Shown here: positions 1 through 10,490 of the stretch, one piece after another
How the letters are laid out: the number at the start of each line of letters is the position of its first letter
How positions within the stretch are numbered: the stretch's first letter is position 1
DNA from: an uncultured Archangium sp.
Lineage (GTDB): Bacteria > Myxococcota > Myxococcia > Myxococcales > Myxococcaceae
DNA length: 23,070 nt
Assembly: GCA_946479335.1 (NCBI GenBank)
Contig: CAMLFP010000046.1
Coordinates: 1 to 23,070 of the forward strand
Direction: 5' to 3'
Program-made: the position numbers and the translations under genes
The notes under the pieces: generated by a model
What the model saw: only the letters and a program-made list of their open reading frames with translations
What the model was told of the DNA's origin: nothing
The model's database searches: none

Positions 1-2090
1 ACCTCCGTGCGCAGGCGCTGGGGCGCGTCGGGCAGGAACGAGGTCGACGTGAAGTGGCCGTAGTCGGGCACGTCTTCGGAGCCCATCGGGCAGGTGGTGG
101 TGTTGGTGCACTGGCCGTCGCCGTCGACGTCGCTGACGTCGGGCACGTACGCCAGGCTCGAGAAGGTGAGGCCGCTCTGCTGCTGGAAGTCGAAGGCGCT
201 CAGGTACGAGAGCAGATCGATGGAGCGGATCGACGTCAGCAGCGAAGTCGAGGTGCGCCCGGCGAAGCCCTGCGCGAAGCGCGCGACGCCCGGCTGCGCG
301 AAGCCCAGCGCCCGGGTCTTCACGTCTTGCGGAATCCCCAGGCCGGGAGACGTGTAGAGCACCACCGCGCCGGGCACCGGCACGCTCTGGCCCACGCCCG
401 GGATCTCGGTCATAAAATTGTCGCCCAGCAGGCGCGACGGCGTCATCGAGGCCACGTCGCTCATCGACACCACGATGAAGCCCGCCCAGAGGTTGCCGCT
501 GCTCGACACGTGGTTGAAGCCGATGCCGCCGTTGAAGCCCGCGGCGCCGTGCACCGGGTTCTCGCGCAGCGGCAGCGCGACGTCGGCCACGGTGGTCGAC
601 AGCAGCGTCGCGCGCTCGTGGGCCGGCAAGCCGTCGCTGCGCACGTCGACCGGCACCACCGTGAAGCTCGCGGGCTGGTTGTCGAGGAGCGGGAACGCCG
701 CGATGCCGTCAGCGCCCGCCACGACGTCGATGGGCGCGCTGCAATCGCCCTGACACGCGCGCACCAGCGAACCCGGCAGCGGCTGGCCGGTGGCGGCGTC
801 GGTGACGATCACGCGGCGGCCCATCATCAACGCGGGCACGATGTGCACCGAGGCGAGGTTGCTGCGCGCGGTATTGCCGGCGAGCTGCGCGCGGATCTGC
901 ACGTCTCCGGCGCTCAGGGCGGTCAGCACGCCCGCGTCGCTCACCGTCGCCAGCGAGGACGCGCCGCCGTCGAGCTCCAGCACCTCGTACACCGCGTGGG
1001 CGAGCGGGGTGCCCGTGCCGCTGAAGCGGACACCGCGCAGGGTGAGCTGCAGGGTGTCGCCCTCGATGACGTTCGCGCTGGTCGGCGTGAGCAGCAGGCT
1101 CGAGACCTCGGGCGTCGCGATCTCCGGCGTGCACGCGCCCGCGATGCAGTAGCCGCCGCCACAGTCGGAGTGCTCCCGGCAGATGCCCGGCACGCACACG
1201 CCCCCGATGCAGATGTCGGGGCTGGTGCACTGCCCGTTGACGGTGCAGCTCGTGGCGCGCTGGCAGTGGCCCTGCTCGCAATACCCGGTGGCCACCACGC
1301 CCGCGTCGCCCAGCGACACGCAGTCTTGATCGGCGATGCACAAGGGCAGCTCGAGGCACAGCTTCTGGGTGCAGTCGAAGCCGGGCGGGCACTCGAGCTG
1401 GTTGAAGGCGCGGCACTCGAAGTTCACGCCGCACTGCGAGGCGTCGGTGCAGGCGGTGAGCGTCAGGCACCGGCCGAAGGTGGCCGACGAGCAGTACCTC
1501 CCGGTGGGGCAGTCGGCGAAGGTGGTGCACTGCGCGGGCTCACAGGTGCCGCCGAGGCAGATGAGGCTCGTCGCGCCACACTGGAGGTCGGTGGTGCAGT
1601 TGCGTTTGCAGGTGCCCTCGTCGCAGTTCCACAGGGCGAAGGCGAGGCGCGGGTCGAGCGTCGGCGCGCAGTCGGTCGGCCAGCTGCACACCGGCACGCA
1701 GGTACCCGAGGTCACCTCGCAGCGCTTGCCGGTGCCGGCGCAGTCGGTGTCATCACTGCAGCGCGGGCGCGACTGACAGCGGCCGTCGGTGCATTGCTGG
1801 TTGGCCGCGCACGCGGAGTCGTCTTCGCACGCGCAGCGGCCCTGCGTGCAGGTGAAGCCCGTCGCACAGTCGGTGTCTTTCGCGCACTCGGGCCGGGCGC
1901 CGCACGTCCCGTCGATGAGGCACACCTGCTGTGCGCCGCACTCGGTGTCGTCGAGGCACAGCGGCCCGCACGCGCCCTGACGGCAGCGCTGCGTCGCCTC
2001 GCATTCGGCGTCTTCAGCGCACGGCTTCGAGTTGACCGGTGGGCATGCAGTCAGCAGTGTCAACAGCCAGAAGGAGAGGGCGCGCTTCAC
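1..2090 (-). CDS. Large cysteine-rich modular surface lipoprotein (C-terminus outside window)
   Basis: About 696 codons are visible from a GTG start; the gene runs off the left edge. Residues 1-16 form a lipoprotein signal (MKRALSFWLLTLLTAC) with the lipid-modified cysteine at 16. Residues 24 to about 318 hold roughly twelve tandem modules of the form C-x(4-5)-[DEQ]C-x(n)-C-x(3-5)-C, the Dickkopf/EGF-like small disulfide repeats often seen in myxobacterial surface proteins. Residues about 321-424 resemble a bacterial Ig-like (Big_2) domain (starts EVSSLLLTPTSANVIEGDTL), about 420-510 a carboxypeptidase-regulatory-like beta domain, and the rest is unassigned. Role unknown; adhesion or surface recognition is an inference. 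No Shine-Dalgarno is seen; a TATATG box lies 7 bases before GTG, so the message may be leaderless. It diverges from prkA. Confidence 0.85.
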   Translation of the reverse strand, partial: MKRALSFWLLTLLTACPPVNSKPCAEDAECEATQRCRQGACGPLCLDDTECGAQQVCLIDGTCGARPECAKDTDCATGFTCTQGRCACEDDSACAANQQCTDGRCQSRPRCSDDTDCAGTGKRCEVTSGTCVPVCSWPTDCAPTLDPRLAFALWNCDEGTCKRNCTTDLQCGATSLICLGGTCEPAQCTTFADCPTGRYCSSATFGRCLTLTACTDASQCGVNFECRAFNQLECPPGFDCTQKLCLELPLCIADQDCVSLGDAGVVATGYCEQGHCQRATSCTVNGQCTSPDICIGGVCVPGICREHSDCGGGYCIAGACTPEIATPEVSSLLLTPTSANVIEGDTLQLTLRGVRFSGTGTPLAHAVYEVLELDGGASSLATVSDAGVLTALSAGDVQIRAQLAGNTARSNLASVHIVPALMMGRRVIVTDAATGQPLPGSLVRACQGDCSAPIDVVAGADGIAAFPLLDNQPASFTVVPVDVRSDGLPAHERATLLSTTVADVALPLRENPVHGAAGFNGGIGFNHVSSSGNLWAGFIVVSMSDVASMTPSRLLGDNFMTEIPGVGQSVPVPGAVVLYTSPGLGIPQDVKTRALGFAQPGVARFAQGFAGRTSTSLLTSIRSIDLLSYLSAFDFQQQSGLTFSSLAYVPDVSDVDGDGQCTNTTTCPMGSEDVPDYGHFTSTSFLPDAPQRLRTE

Positions 2091-2128
2091 ATCGGCACAT
2101 ATAGCGCCAACGCGTGTAGCCTTCCCGC
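2091..2128. promoter_or_regulatory. Compact divergent promoter region between the lipoprotein gene and prkA
   Basis: Only 38 bases separate the two start codons. Toward prkA, TAGCCT (2117-2122) sits 6 bases before ATG. Toward the lipoprotein, TATATG (2103-2098 on the minus strand) sits 7 bases before GTG. Both fit the TAnnnT-type -10 box of leaderless genes, and neither gene has a Shine-Dalgarno. No convincing -35 box is visible in either direction, so the promoter class is inferred. Confidence 0.4.
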
Positions 2129-4318
<2,190 letters not shown>

Positions 4319-4451
4319 ATCGTTGATTTGGCGGGAAAACCTGCTCGAAAAGAGTGCTTCGCACCTTGACCGACAGGCCCAGTTCGAGGAGACTCCGCGC
4401 CCTTCAATTGTGGCCGGGGTGCGGCAGGCCATCCAAGGAATGAAAAACGAA
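4319..4451 (+). other. Intergenic leader between prkA and the ArsA-like gene
   Basis: This 133-base gap is more A/T-rich than its flanks. It holds a TTGACC (4366-4371) that could be a -35 box, but the sequence 17 bases on (GAGACT) is a poor -10. An AAGGAA (4435-4440) is the best Shine-Dalgarno for the next gene. No terminator hairpin was recognised, so read-through from prkA is possible. Confidence 0.4.
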
Positions 4452-6389
4452 ATGAGCAACGGACCCGTGATCCACTTCTTTGCCGGTAAAGGCGGCGCTG
4501 GCAAGTCGACGCTGGCGACGGCTTTCGCCCTGAACCAGTTGGAGGCGTATGGCAAAGAGAAGATCCTCCTGCTGTCGCTCGAGAACCCCGGCGGCCTCGC
4601 CGATCTCCTGAAGAAGAAGCTGGGCGAGAAGCCGGCGAAGCTGCTCCCCGGCAAAGGCAACGGTGGGCTGTGGGCCGCGGAGGCCGACTGGGCCGCCTAC
4701 GCCGACGCGTTCGTGAAGTTCGCGAAGCCGCAGCTGCTCGCGGCCGCCGGCAAGGGCCAGGTGCTCTCGGAGGACGACCTCAAGAAGCTGCTCGAGGCGA
4801 GCCTCGCCAACGCGGGTGAGACCGGCCTGTTGTTCTGGCTGCTGGCGCAGACCGAGGGTGAGAAGGAGTTCGACCAGATCATCATCGACGGCTGGTCGAC
4901 CACCCACGCGCTGCGGCTGCTCGATCACGCCACCGAGGTGCGCCGCCTGTGCGCGCACCTTCGCGCCGAGCGCACCTTCCGCCCGACGAAGAACGCGGTG
5001 CGGCCGACGACGCCGGTCGACGAGCTCGCGGCGCGCGCCGACGCGGTGAACGCCTTCTTGAAAGACCCCAAGCGCTTCGGCGTGCACGTGTGCGCGGTCG
5101 CGGAGCCGGTGGGCGAGGCGCAGATCAAGTTCCTGATGAAGGGGCTGACCGAGCGCGGCGTGCCGGTGCTCGAGATCATCGCCGACATGATCGAAGACGG
5201 CAAAGGCAGCCGCGAGCTCGAAAACCGCCGCGGCCTGCAGGCGCCGCACGTGCGCAAGTACCAGACGCTCTCGCCGAAGGTGGAGCTGCTGCTGCGCCGC
5301 ATCGTCGGCCCGCGCGGGCTGGAAGAGGTGAAGAAGTTCGGCAAGGAGTGGGCGAGCGGCAAGGAGACCAAGGCGCTGCAGTTCAGCCCCGCCGAGGCCC
5401 CGCCCGCGCTGGTGCGTGCTCCGTCGATGCCGCCGATGGCGGCGCCGCCCATCCCCCCCACGCGCTTCATCTTCTTCGTGGGCTCCGGTGGCGTGGGCAA
5501 GAGCTCGTGCGCCGCGGCCGCCGCGGTGACGCTGACGGAGAAGGAGGGGCCGGTGCTCCTCATCTCCATCGACCCCGCGCACTCGCTGTCGGACGTGCTG
5601 CAGAGCCGGCTCACCGACACCGAGACGCAGGTGAAGGGCACCAAGGGCCTGTACGCCCGCGAGATCGACTTCGCGAACTGGTACGCGAACCTCCGCAAGA
5701 AGCTGAAGGAGCTCGCCGAGCCCATCTTCGGGCCCGAGACGAAGGGCGAGACCTTCGCGCTCGACAAGGAGCTGTTCCGCAACCTGTTCGACCTCGCCCC
5801 GGTGGGCATGGACGAGCTGGCCGCGGCGACCGCGCTGACCGACGCGTTGGTGCAGGAGCGCTTCAAGCGCATCGTGATCGACCCCGCGCCCTCGTCGAAC
5901 TCCGTGCGCGTGCTGGAGTTCGCCGCCGTGGCGAAGCAGTGGTTCACCACGCTCCACGGGCTGGCCACCAAGTACAAGGCGAAGGGCGCCGGCGCGCTGC
6001 TGACGTGGCTCGATGGCCAACTGGCGCACATCGCGCGCTTCGAGAAGGCCATCCTCAACCCGAACGAGTGCCGCTTCATCGTGGTGACCCGCGGTGAGGA
6101 GCTCTCCATCGGCGCCGCCGAGCGCCTGGTGGAGAACCTGAAGAGCAAGAAGCTCCCGGTGGAGCGCGTGCTGGTGAACCGTGTGCTGCCCAAGACCACG
6201 TGCCCGGTGACCGAAGAGCGTCGCAAGAACGAGATCGAGGTCGCGCGGGTGGTCGAGAAGAAGGTCGGCCTGCCGGTCACGATGGCGCCCGCGTTGGGCC
6301 GTCACCCGGCCGGGTTGCGCGAGCTCAAGGGCTTCCGCACCAGCTGGTACGCCGCGGCCGCGGTGCTCAAGGCCCCCAAGGCCGCCTGA
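4452..6389 (+). CDS. Tandem ArsA/Get3-type P-loop ATPase with two non-equivalent halves
   Basis: The 645-residue protein contains two SIMIBI ATPase domains of the ArsA/Get3 class joined by an Ala/Pro-rich linker (about 315-335). Half 1 has deviant Walker A GKGGAGKST (12-20; signature Lys13, P-loop Lys18). Its switch I reads SLENPGG where DPAHS is expected, and its switch II reads IDGWSTT. Half 2 has GSGGVGKSS (344-352), with Ser345 in place of the signature lysine, but keeps DPAHSL (374-379) and DPAPSS (477-482). Relatives handle arsenite or tail-anchored proteins; no arsenite cysteine triad or arsB is seen, so the cargo is unknown. It is cytoplasmic, having no signal peptide. ATG at 4440 is an alternative start; 4452 was chosen because AAGGAA (4435-4440) would lie against the earlier one. 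Confidence 0.85.
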   Translation: MSNGPVIHFFAGKGGAGKSTLATAFALNQLEAYGKEKILLLSLENPGGLADLLKKKLGEKPAKLLPGKGNGGLWAAEADWAAYADAFVKFAKPQLLAAAGKGQVLSEDDLKKLLEASLANAGETGLLFWLLAQTEGEKEFDQIIIDGWSTTHALRLLDHATEVRRLCAHLRAERTFRPTKNAVRPTTPVDELAARADAVNAFLKDPKRFGVHVCAVAEPVGEAQIKFLMKGLTERGVPVLEIIADMIEDGKGSRELENRRGLQAPHVRKYQTLSPKVELLLRRIVGPRGLEEVKKFGKEWASGKETKALQFSPAEAPPALVRAPSMPPMAAPPIPPTRFIFFVGSGGVGKSSCAAAAAVTLTEKEGPVLLISIDPAHSLSDVLQSRLTDTETQVKGTKGLYAREIDFANWYANLRKKLKELAEPIFGPETKGETFALDKELFRNLFDLAPVGMDELAAATALTDALVQERFKRIVIDPAPSSNSVRVLEFAAVAKQWFTTLHGLATKYKAKGAGALLTWLDGQLAHIARFEKAILNPNECRFIVVTRGEELSIGAAERLVENLKSKKLPVERVLVNRVLPKTTCPVTEERRKNEIEVARVVEKKVGLPVTMAPALGRHPAGLRELKGFRTSWYAAAAVLKAPKAA

Positions 6390-6499
6390 TCATCGTGCTT
6401 GCGGCCCACCACGAGGCATCGCTCGCGCGCGGTGCTTCGCGGGGGGCAACGTGACGCGCGTTGCGGGCGTGCGCGTTCGAACACCAGGGGAACTGCCCA
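6390..6499 (+). other. Intergenic region before the SUKH gene
   Basis: This 110-base gap shows no recognised terminator or promoter. AGGGGA at 6486-6491 is a strong Shine-Dalgarno 8 bases before ATG 6500 and decides that start over an in-frame TTG at 6461. Confidence 0.4.
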
Positions 6500-7084
6500 A
6501 TGAACTCACAGGCCTCCGAAGCGTTGGCCATGAAGCTGCTTTCCACCGTCGAGTCCTTTGTCGATGCAGCCCGTGCGCCTCGACCTGCGGTCGCGCGCGC
6601 GGAGTTCGCGGCTCCGCTGCGCGTCCCTCCGACGCTCGCCGCGCTTTGGGAATGGTGTGATGGCGAGCAGACGCCTGGCCTGTTCCGGCTCGCGCACGCC
6701 CTGTTGAGCGGCTTTCCGCATGAGGAGGGCGCGCTGGAGCACGCGGTGTCCAACATGGAGCTCTGCGCGCCGCAGAACGCCGTGCGCGACTACGGCTGGC
6801 CACCCGATTGGCTGTGCATCGGCGACAACGGCACGGGAGGCAGCCTGGTGGTCGACGGCGAAGGGGCCGTGTGGCTCTGGAGCAGCAACGTCGACATCGA
6901 GCCCATCGACGTACACGCGTCGTTCGAGCAATGGATGCAGGATCTCGGTCGGGCGATCGAGCAAGGGCGATTCGCTTTCACCTGCGACGCCAGCCAGCGC
7001 CGGGTCGTCGTTGATGACACCTGGTTCTACGACCTCGACGACTATGGGTGGTGGCCGGTGAACGCAGCCGACAGCGACCGCTGA
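6500..7084 (+). CDS. SMI1/KNR4 (SUKH) family protein
   Basis: The 194-residue soluble protein has the SUKH layout: an N-terminal helical part with PPTLAALWEWCDGEQT (the family's L-P-x-x-L/W..NG-like element), a central DYGWPPDWLCIGDNGTGG, and strands SLVVDGEGAVWLWSSN, followed by a helix SFEQWMQDLGRAIEQG. SUKH proteins in bacteria are mostly immunity proteins against polymorphic or contact-delivered toxins, but some are orphan regulators or housekeeping proteins. No toxin gene is adjacent. Codons such as TCA, CTT, TTT, GCA, CGA, CCA, GTA and GGA appear more often than in the flanking genes, hinting at recent acquisition. It converges on the aldehyde dehydrogenase gene with 15 bases between stops. 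The family call is by pattern only. Confidence 0.7.
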   Translation: MNSQASEALAMKLLSTVESFVDAARAPRPAVARAEFAAPLRVPPTLAALWEWCDGEQTPGLFRLAHALLSGFPHEEGALEHAVSNMELCAPQNAVRDYGWPPDWLCIGDNGTGGSLVVDGEGAVWLWSSNVDIEPIDVHASFEQWMQDLGRAIEQGRFAFTCDASQRRVVVDDTWFYDLDDYGWWPVNAADSDR

Positions 7085-7099
7085 CGACTCGCCAAGCGT

Positions 7100-8701
7100 C
7101 TACAAGATGAACTCGGTGCTCAAGAACGCCGAGTGATGCTCGTTGAGGATCTCGCGGACGATCTGCTTGTTCGCGTCGGTCACCTTCGCCGCAACGAGTG
7201 AGCGGATGGAGAACACCCGCAGCGCGTCGTGGATCGACAGCGTGCCCTCCGCGGAGTCTTTGCGGCCGTTGAAGGGGAACGTGTCGGGCCCGCGCTGGCA
7301 CTGCGCGTTCAGGTTGATGCGCCCGACCTGATGCGCGCACGCGTCGATGAACTTGCCGAGCCGCGCCGGGTCTTTGCCGAACAGCGACACCTGTTGGCCG
7401 AACGGTGACTCGACGATGGCGTCGATGGCCTCTTGATCGTCGTCGTAGGTGCCGATGGGCACCACCGGGCCGAACTGCTCTTCATGGAAGAGCCGCATCG
7501 CCTTGTTCACGCCGGCCACCACCGCGGGCGTGAAGTACCAGCCGTCGACCTTCCCGCCGTCGGCGTTCACCACGCGCGCGCCCTTCGCCGTCGCATCGCG
7601 AATGAGCTCGGTGAGGTATTCGGTCTTCCCGGGCTCGGGCAGGGCGGTGATCGACACGCCGGCCTCCCACGGGAGCCCCAGCTTGAGCTTCGAGACCGCC
7701 GCGCTGAACTTCTCGGTGAACGCGGCTTCCACGCTCCGATGCACGAGCAGCAGCTTCAACGCCGTGCAGCGCTGGCCGTTGAACGAGAGCGACCCCAGCA
7801 GACATTCGCTGACCGCTTCATCGAGGTCCGCGTCCTGCATCACCACGCCGATGTTCTTCGCGTCGAGCCCGAGCACGGCCTTCAAGCGATGCGGCAGCGG
7901 GTGCATCTTCTTGAGATCTCGCGCGCCCTTGTTGGTGCCGATGAAGGCGAGCACGTCGATCTTCCCCGACTCCATCAGCGCGCCGACGGTCTCGCGGCCG
8001 CGCCCGTAGATCACGTTCACCACGCCGGGCGGGAAGCAGTCGCGCAGCGGCTCCAGCAGCGGGCGCATCAGCAGCACGCCGAACTTCGCGGGCTTGAGCA
8101 CCACCGCGTTGCCCATCAACAGCGCGGGGATGAAGGTGCTGAACGTCTCATTGAGCGGGTAGTTGTACGGGCCCATGCACAGCGCGACGCCCAGCGGCAC
8201 GCGGCGCACCTGGCCCATGATCCCCTGCTCCTGAATCAGCTTCGCCGAGGTGCGATCGATCGCCTTCAGCTCGGCGATGGTGTCGACGATGTAGTCGACG
8301 GTGCGATCGAACTCCTTCTCGGCGTCTTTGAGCGTCTTGCCGATCTCCCACATCAACAGCTTCACCACCTCGGCGCGCTTCGAGCGCATCGCGACCACGA
8401 ACTTCTCCACGTGCTCGATGCGGCCCTGCACCGACATCGTGGGCCACGCGCCGCGGCCGAGGTCGTAGGCCTTCACGGCGGCGTTGAGCGCCTCCAGCGC
8501 TTCGCGCGTCGTCAGCAACGGGGTGCTGCCCAGCACGCGCGGCTGCGGGCCCGTCGGCGTCTGGTGCCACACCGGCGAGCGCACCTCGTTGAGCGGACCT
8601 CCCCACTGCACCAGCTGCCCGCCGACCAACCACTCGCGCTGCTCGAGGGGGCCGTTCAGTCTGAACGCCTCGGGGATCTCGTCGTCGCTCGGGAGTCTCA
8701 T
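7100..8701 (-). CDS. gapN: GapN-like NADP-dependent aldehyde dehydrogenase (ALDH11 type)
   Basis: The 533-residue protein is a full aldehyde dehydrogenase. It has the oxyanion Asn in GPYNYPLNE, cofactor-binding VVLKPAKFG, catalytic Cys312 in SFNGQRCTALK, and the C-terminal QRGPDTFPFNGRKDS. The NGQRCTA and QRGPD-FPF signatures are typical of non-phosphorylating glyceraldehyde-3-phosphate dehydrogenase, which makes 3-phosphoglycerate and NADPH. The usual ELGG(K/N) general-base motif is replaced by VLGLDAKN: the position 34 residues before the cysteine is Gly278, with Asp280 nearby. An N-terminal extension of about 50 residues precedes the core. ATG 8701 was chosen over TTG 8710; GGTGAG lies upstream. 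The substrate is inferred. The gene is divergent from accA across 95 bases. Confidence 0.8.
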   Translation of the reverse strand: MRLPSDDEIPEAFRLNGPLEQREWLVGGQLVQWGGPLNEVRSPVWHQTPTGPQPRVLGSTPLLTTREALEALNAAVKAYDLGRGAWPTMSVQGRIEHVEKFVVAMRSKRAEVVKLLMWEIGKTLKDAEKEFDRTVDYIVDTIAELKAIDRTSAKLIQEQGIMGQVRRVPLGVALCMGPYNYPLNETFSTFIPALLMGNAVVLKPAKFGVLLMRPLLEPLRDCFPPGVVNVIYGRGRETVGALMESGKIDVLAFIGTNKGARDLKKMHPLPHRLKAVLGLDAKNIGVVMQDADLDEAVSECLLGSLSFNGQRCTALKLLLVHRSVEAAFTEKFSAAVSKLKLGLPWEAGVSITALPEPGKTEYLTELIRDATAKGARVVNADGGKVDGWYFTPAVVAGVNKAMRLFHEEQFGPVVPIGTYDDDQEAIDAIVESPFGQQVSLFGKDPARLGKFIDACAHQVGRINLNAQCQRGPDTFPFNGRKDSAEGTLSIHDALRVFSIRSLVAAKVTDANKQIVREILNEHHSAFLSTEFIL

Positions 8702-8796
8702 GCGGTGCAACTCACCACTGCGTGCCGCGAATTCAACTCAGAGCGTCATCCGCGATTCCTTGACCTCCGGGCGCGGGTGGACGAAACGCGCGCGAC

Positions 8797-9758
<962 letters not shown>

Positions 9759-9759
<1 letters not shown>

Positions 9760-10442
9760 TGAAGCGGCCCTTCATCGTCGCCATCGATGGGCCCGCGGGC
9801 GCAGGAAAGTCGACGGTCTCGAAGATCCTCGCGCTGCGGCTGCACTTCACGTTGGTCGACACCGGCGCCATCTACCGGTGCGTGGCGCTCAAGGCGCGCC
9901 GCGCGAACGTCACGCTGACCGACGAGGCCGCGCTCCAGAAGATCGTCGACGGCCTCTCGGTCTCGTTCGAGATGACCGAAGAGAAGAACCGCGTGCTGCT
10001 CGACGGCGAAGACGTGTCGGAGGAGATCCGCACCTCGGAGAACTCGCTGGCGGCCAGCCGGGTGTCGGCGCAGCCGGTGGTGCGCGCGGCGCTGTTGGGG
10101 CTGCAGCGCAAGCTGGCGCTGGCGGCGGAGGAGGGCGCCATCCTCGAGGGGCGCGACATCGGCACCGTCGTCTTCCCCGACGCGGAGCTCAAGGTGTTCC
10201 TCTTCGCCGACCCCAAGGTGCGCGCCGAGCGCCGCTTCGAGGAGCTCTTCCAGAAGGGCCACGAGAAGCCGGTCGATCAGGTGCTGGCCGACCAGAACAA
10301 GCGCGACAAGGAAGACTCCGAGCGCGAGCTGGCGCCGCTGAAGCCCGCGGGTGACTCGGTGCAGATCGACTCGACGCACCTGCACCTCTCAGACGTCGTG
10401 CACCGCATCGAGGCGCTGGTCGCCGAACGCCGGGCGCGCTGA
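9759..10442 (+). CDS. cmk: Cytidylate kinase
   Basis: The enzyme phosphorylates CMP and dCMP using ATP in pyrimidine nucleotide recycling. The 227-residue protein starts with the P-loop IDGPAGAGKST (residues 9-19), followed by VDTGAIYRCVAL (CMP-binding region), then SLAASRVSAQPVVRAALL, EGRDIGTVVFPDAELKVFL and ADPKVRAERR, the standard Cmk order. ATG 9759 overlaps the accA stop by one base (TGATG); an in-frame GTG sits one codon upstream at 9756. With no spacing for its own ribosome site, translation likely depends on accA. Length and motifs are typical and nothing is missing. Confidence 0.96.
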
Positions 10443-10470
10443 TTTCTTTTTTCAGCCCGCGAGCCCGGCC

Positions 10471-10476
10471 TAAGCT
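10471..10476 (+). promoter_or_regulatory. Putative -10 box (TAAGCT) for the Ser/Thr kinase gene
   Basis: TAAGCT followed by CCCGCC resembles the TAGCCT-TCCCGC before prkA. It lies 14 bases before ATG 10491 and would give a very short leader. No TTGACA-like -35 box is seen 16-18 bases upstream, so this is a pattern-based guess. Confidence 0.3.
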
Positions 10477-10490
10477 CCCGCCACTTGGGC

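Noticed and set aside
4366..4394. TTGACC with 17-base spacing as a promoter for the ArsA-like gene
   Set aside because: The -10 position reads GAGACT, too far from consensus to call.
4404..6305. Long minus-strand open frame opposite the ArsA-like gene
   Set aside because: Low-complexity Arg/Leu/Ala composition and no motifs; the plus strand carries two P-loops and conserved switch regions.
4452..6389. Arsenite efflux ATPase (ArsA) as the specific function
   Set aside because: No arsB, arsR or arsenite-binding cysteine set is visible, so only the fold and family are claimed.
8760..8788. TTGACC as the -35 box of accA
   Set aside because: The matching -10 position reads GAAACG, which is unconvincing.
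10443..10452. T-rich run after cmk as a terminator
   Set aside because: No stable hairpin directly precedes it, so an intrinsic terminator is not supported.
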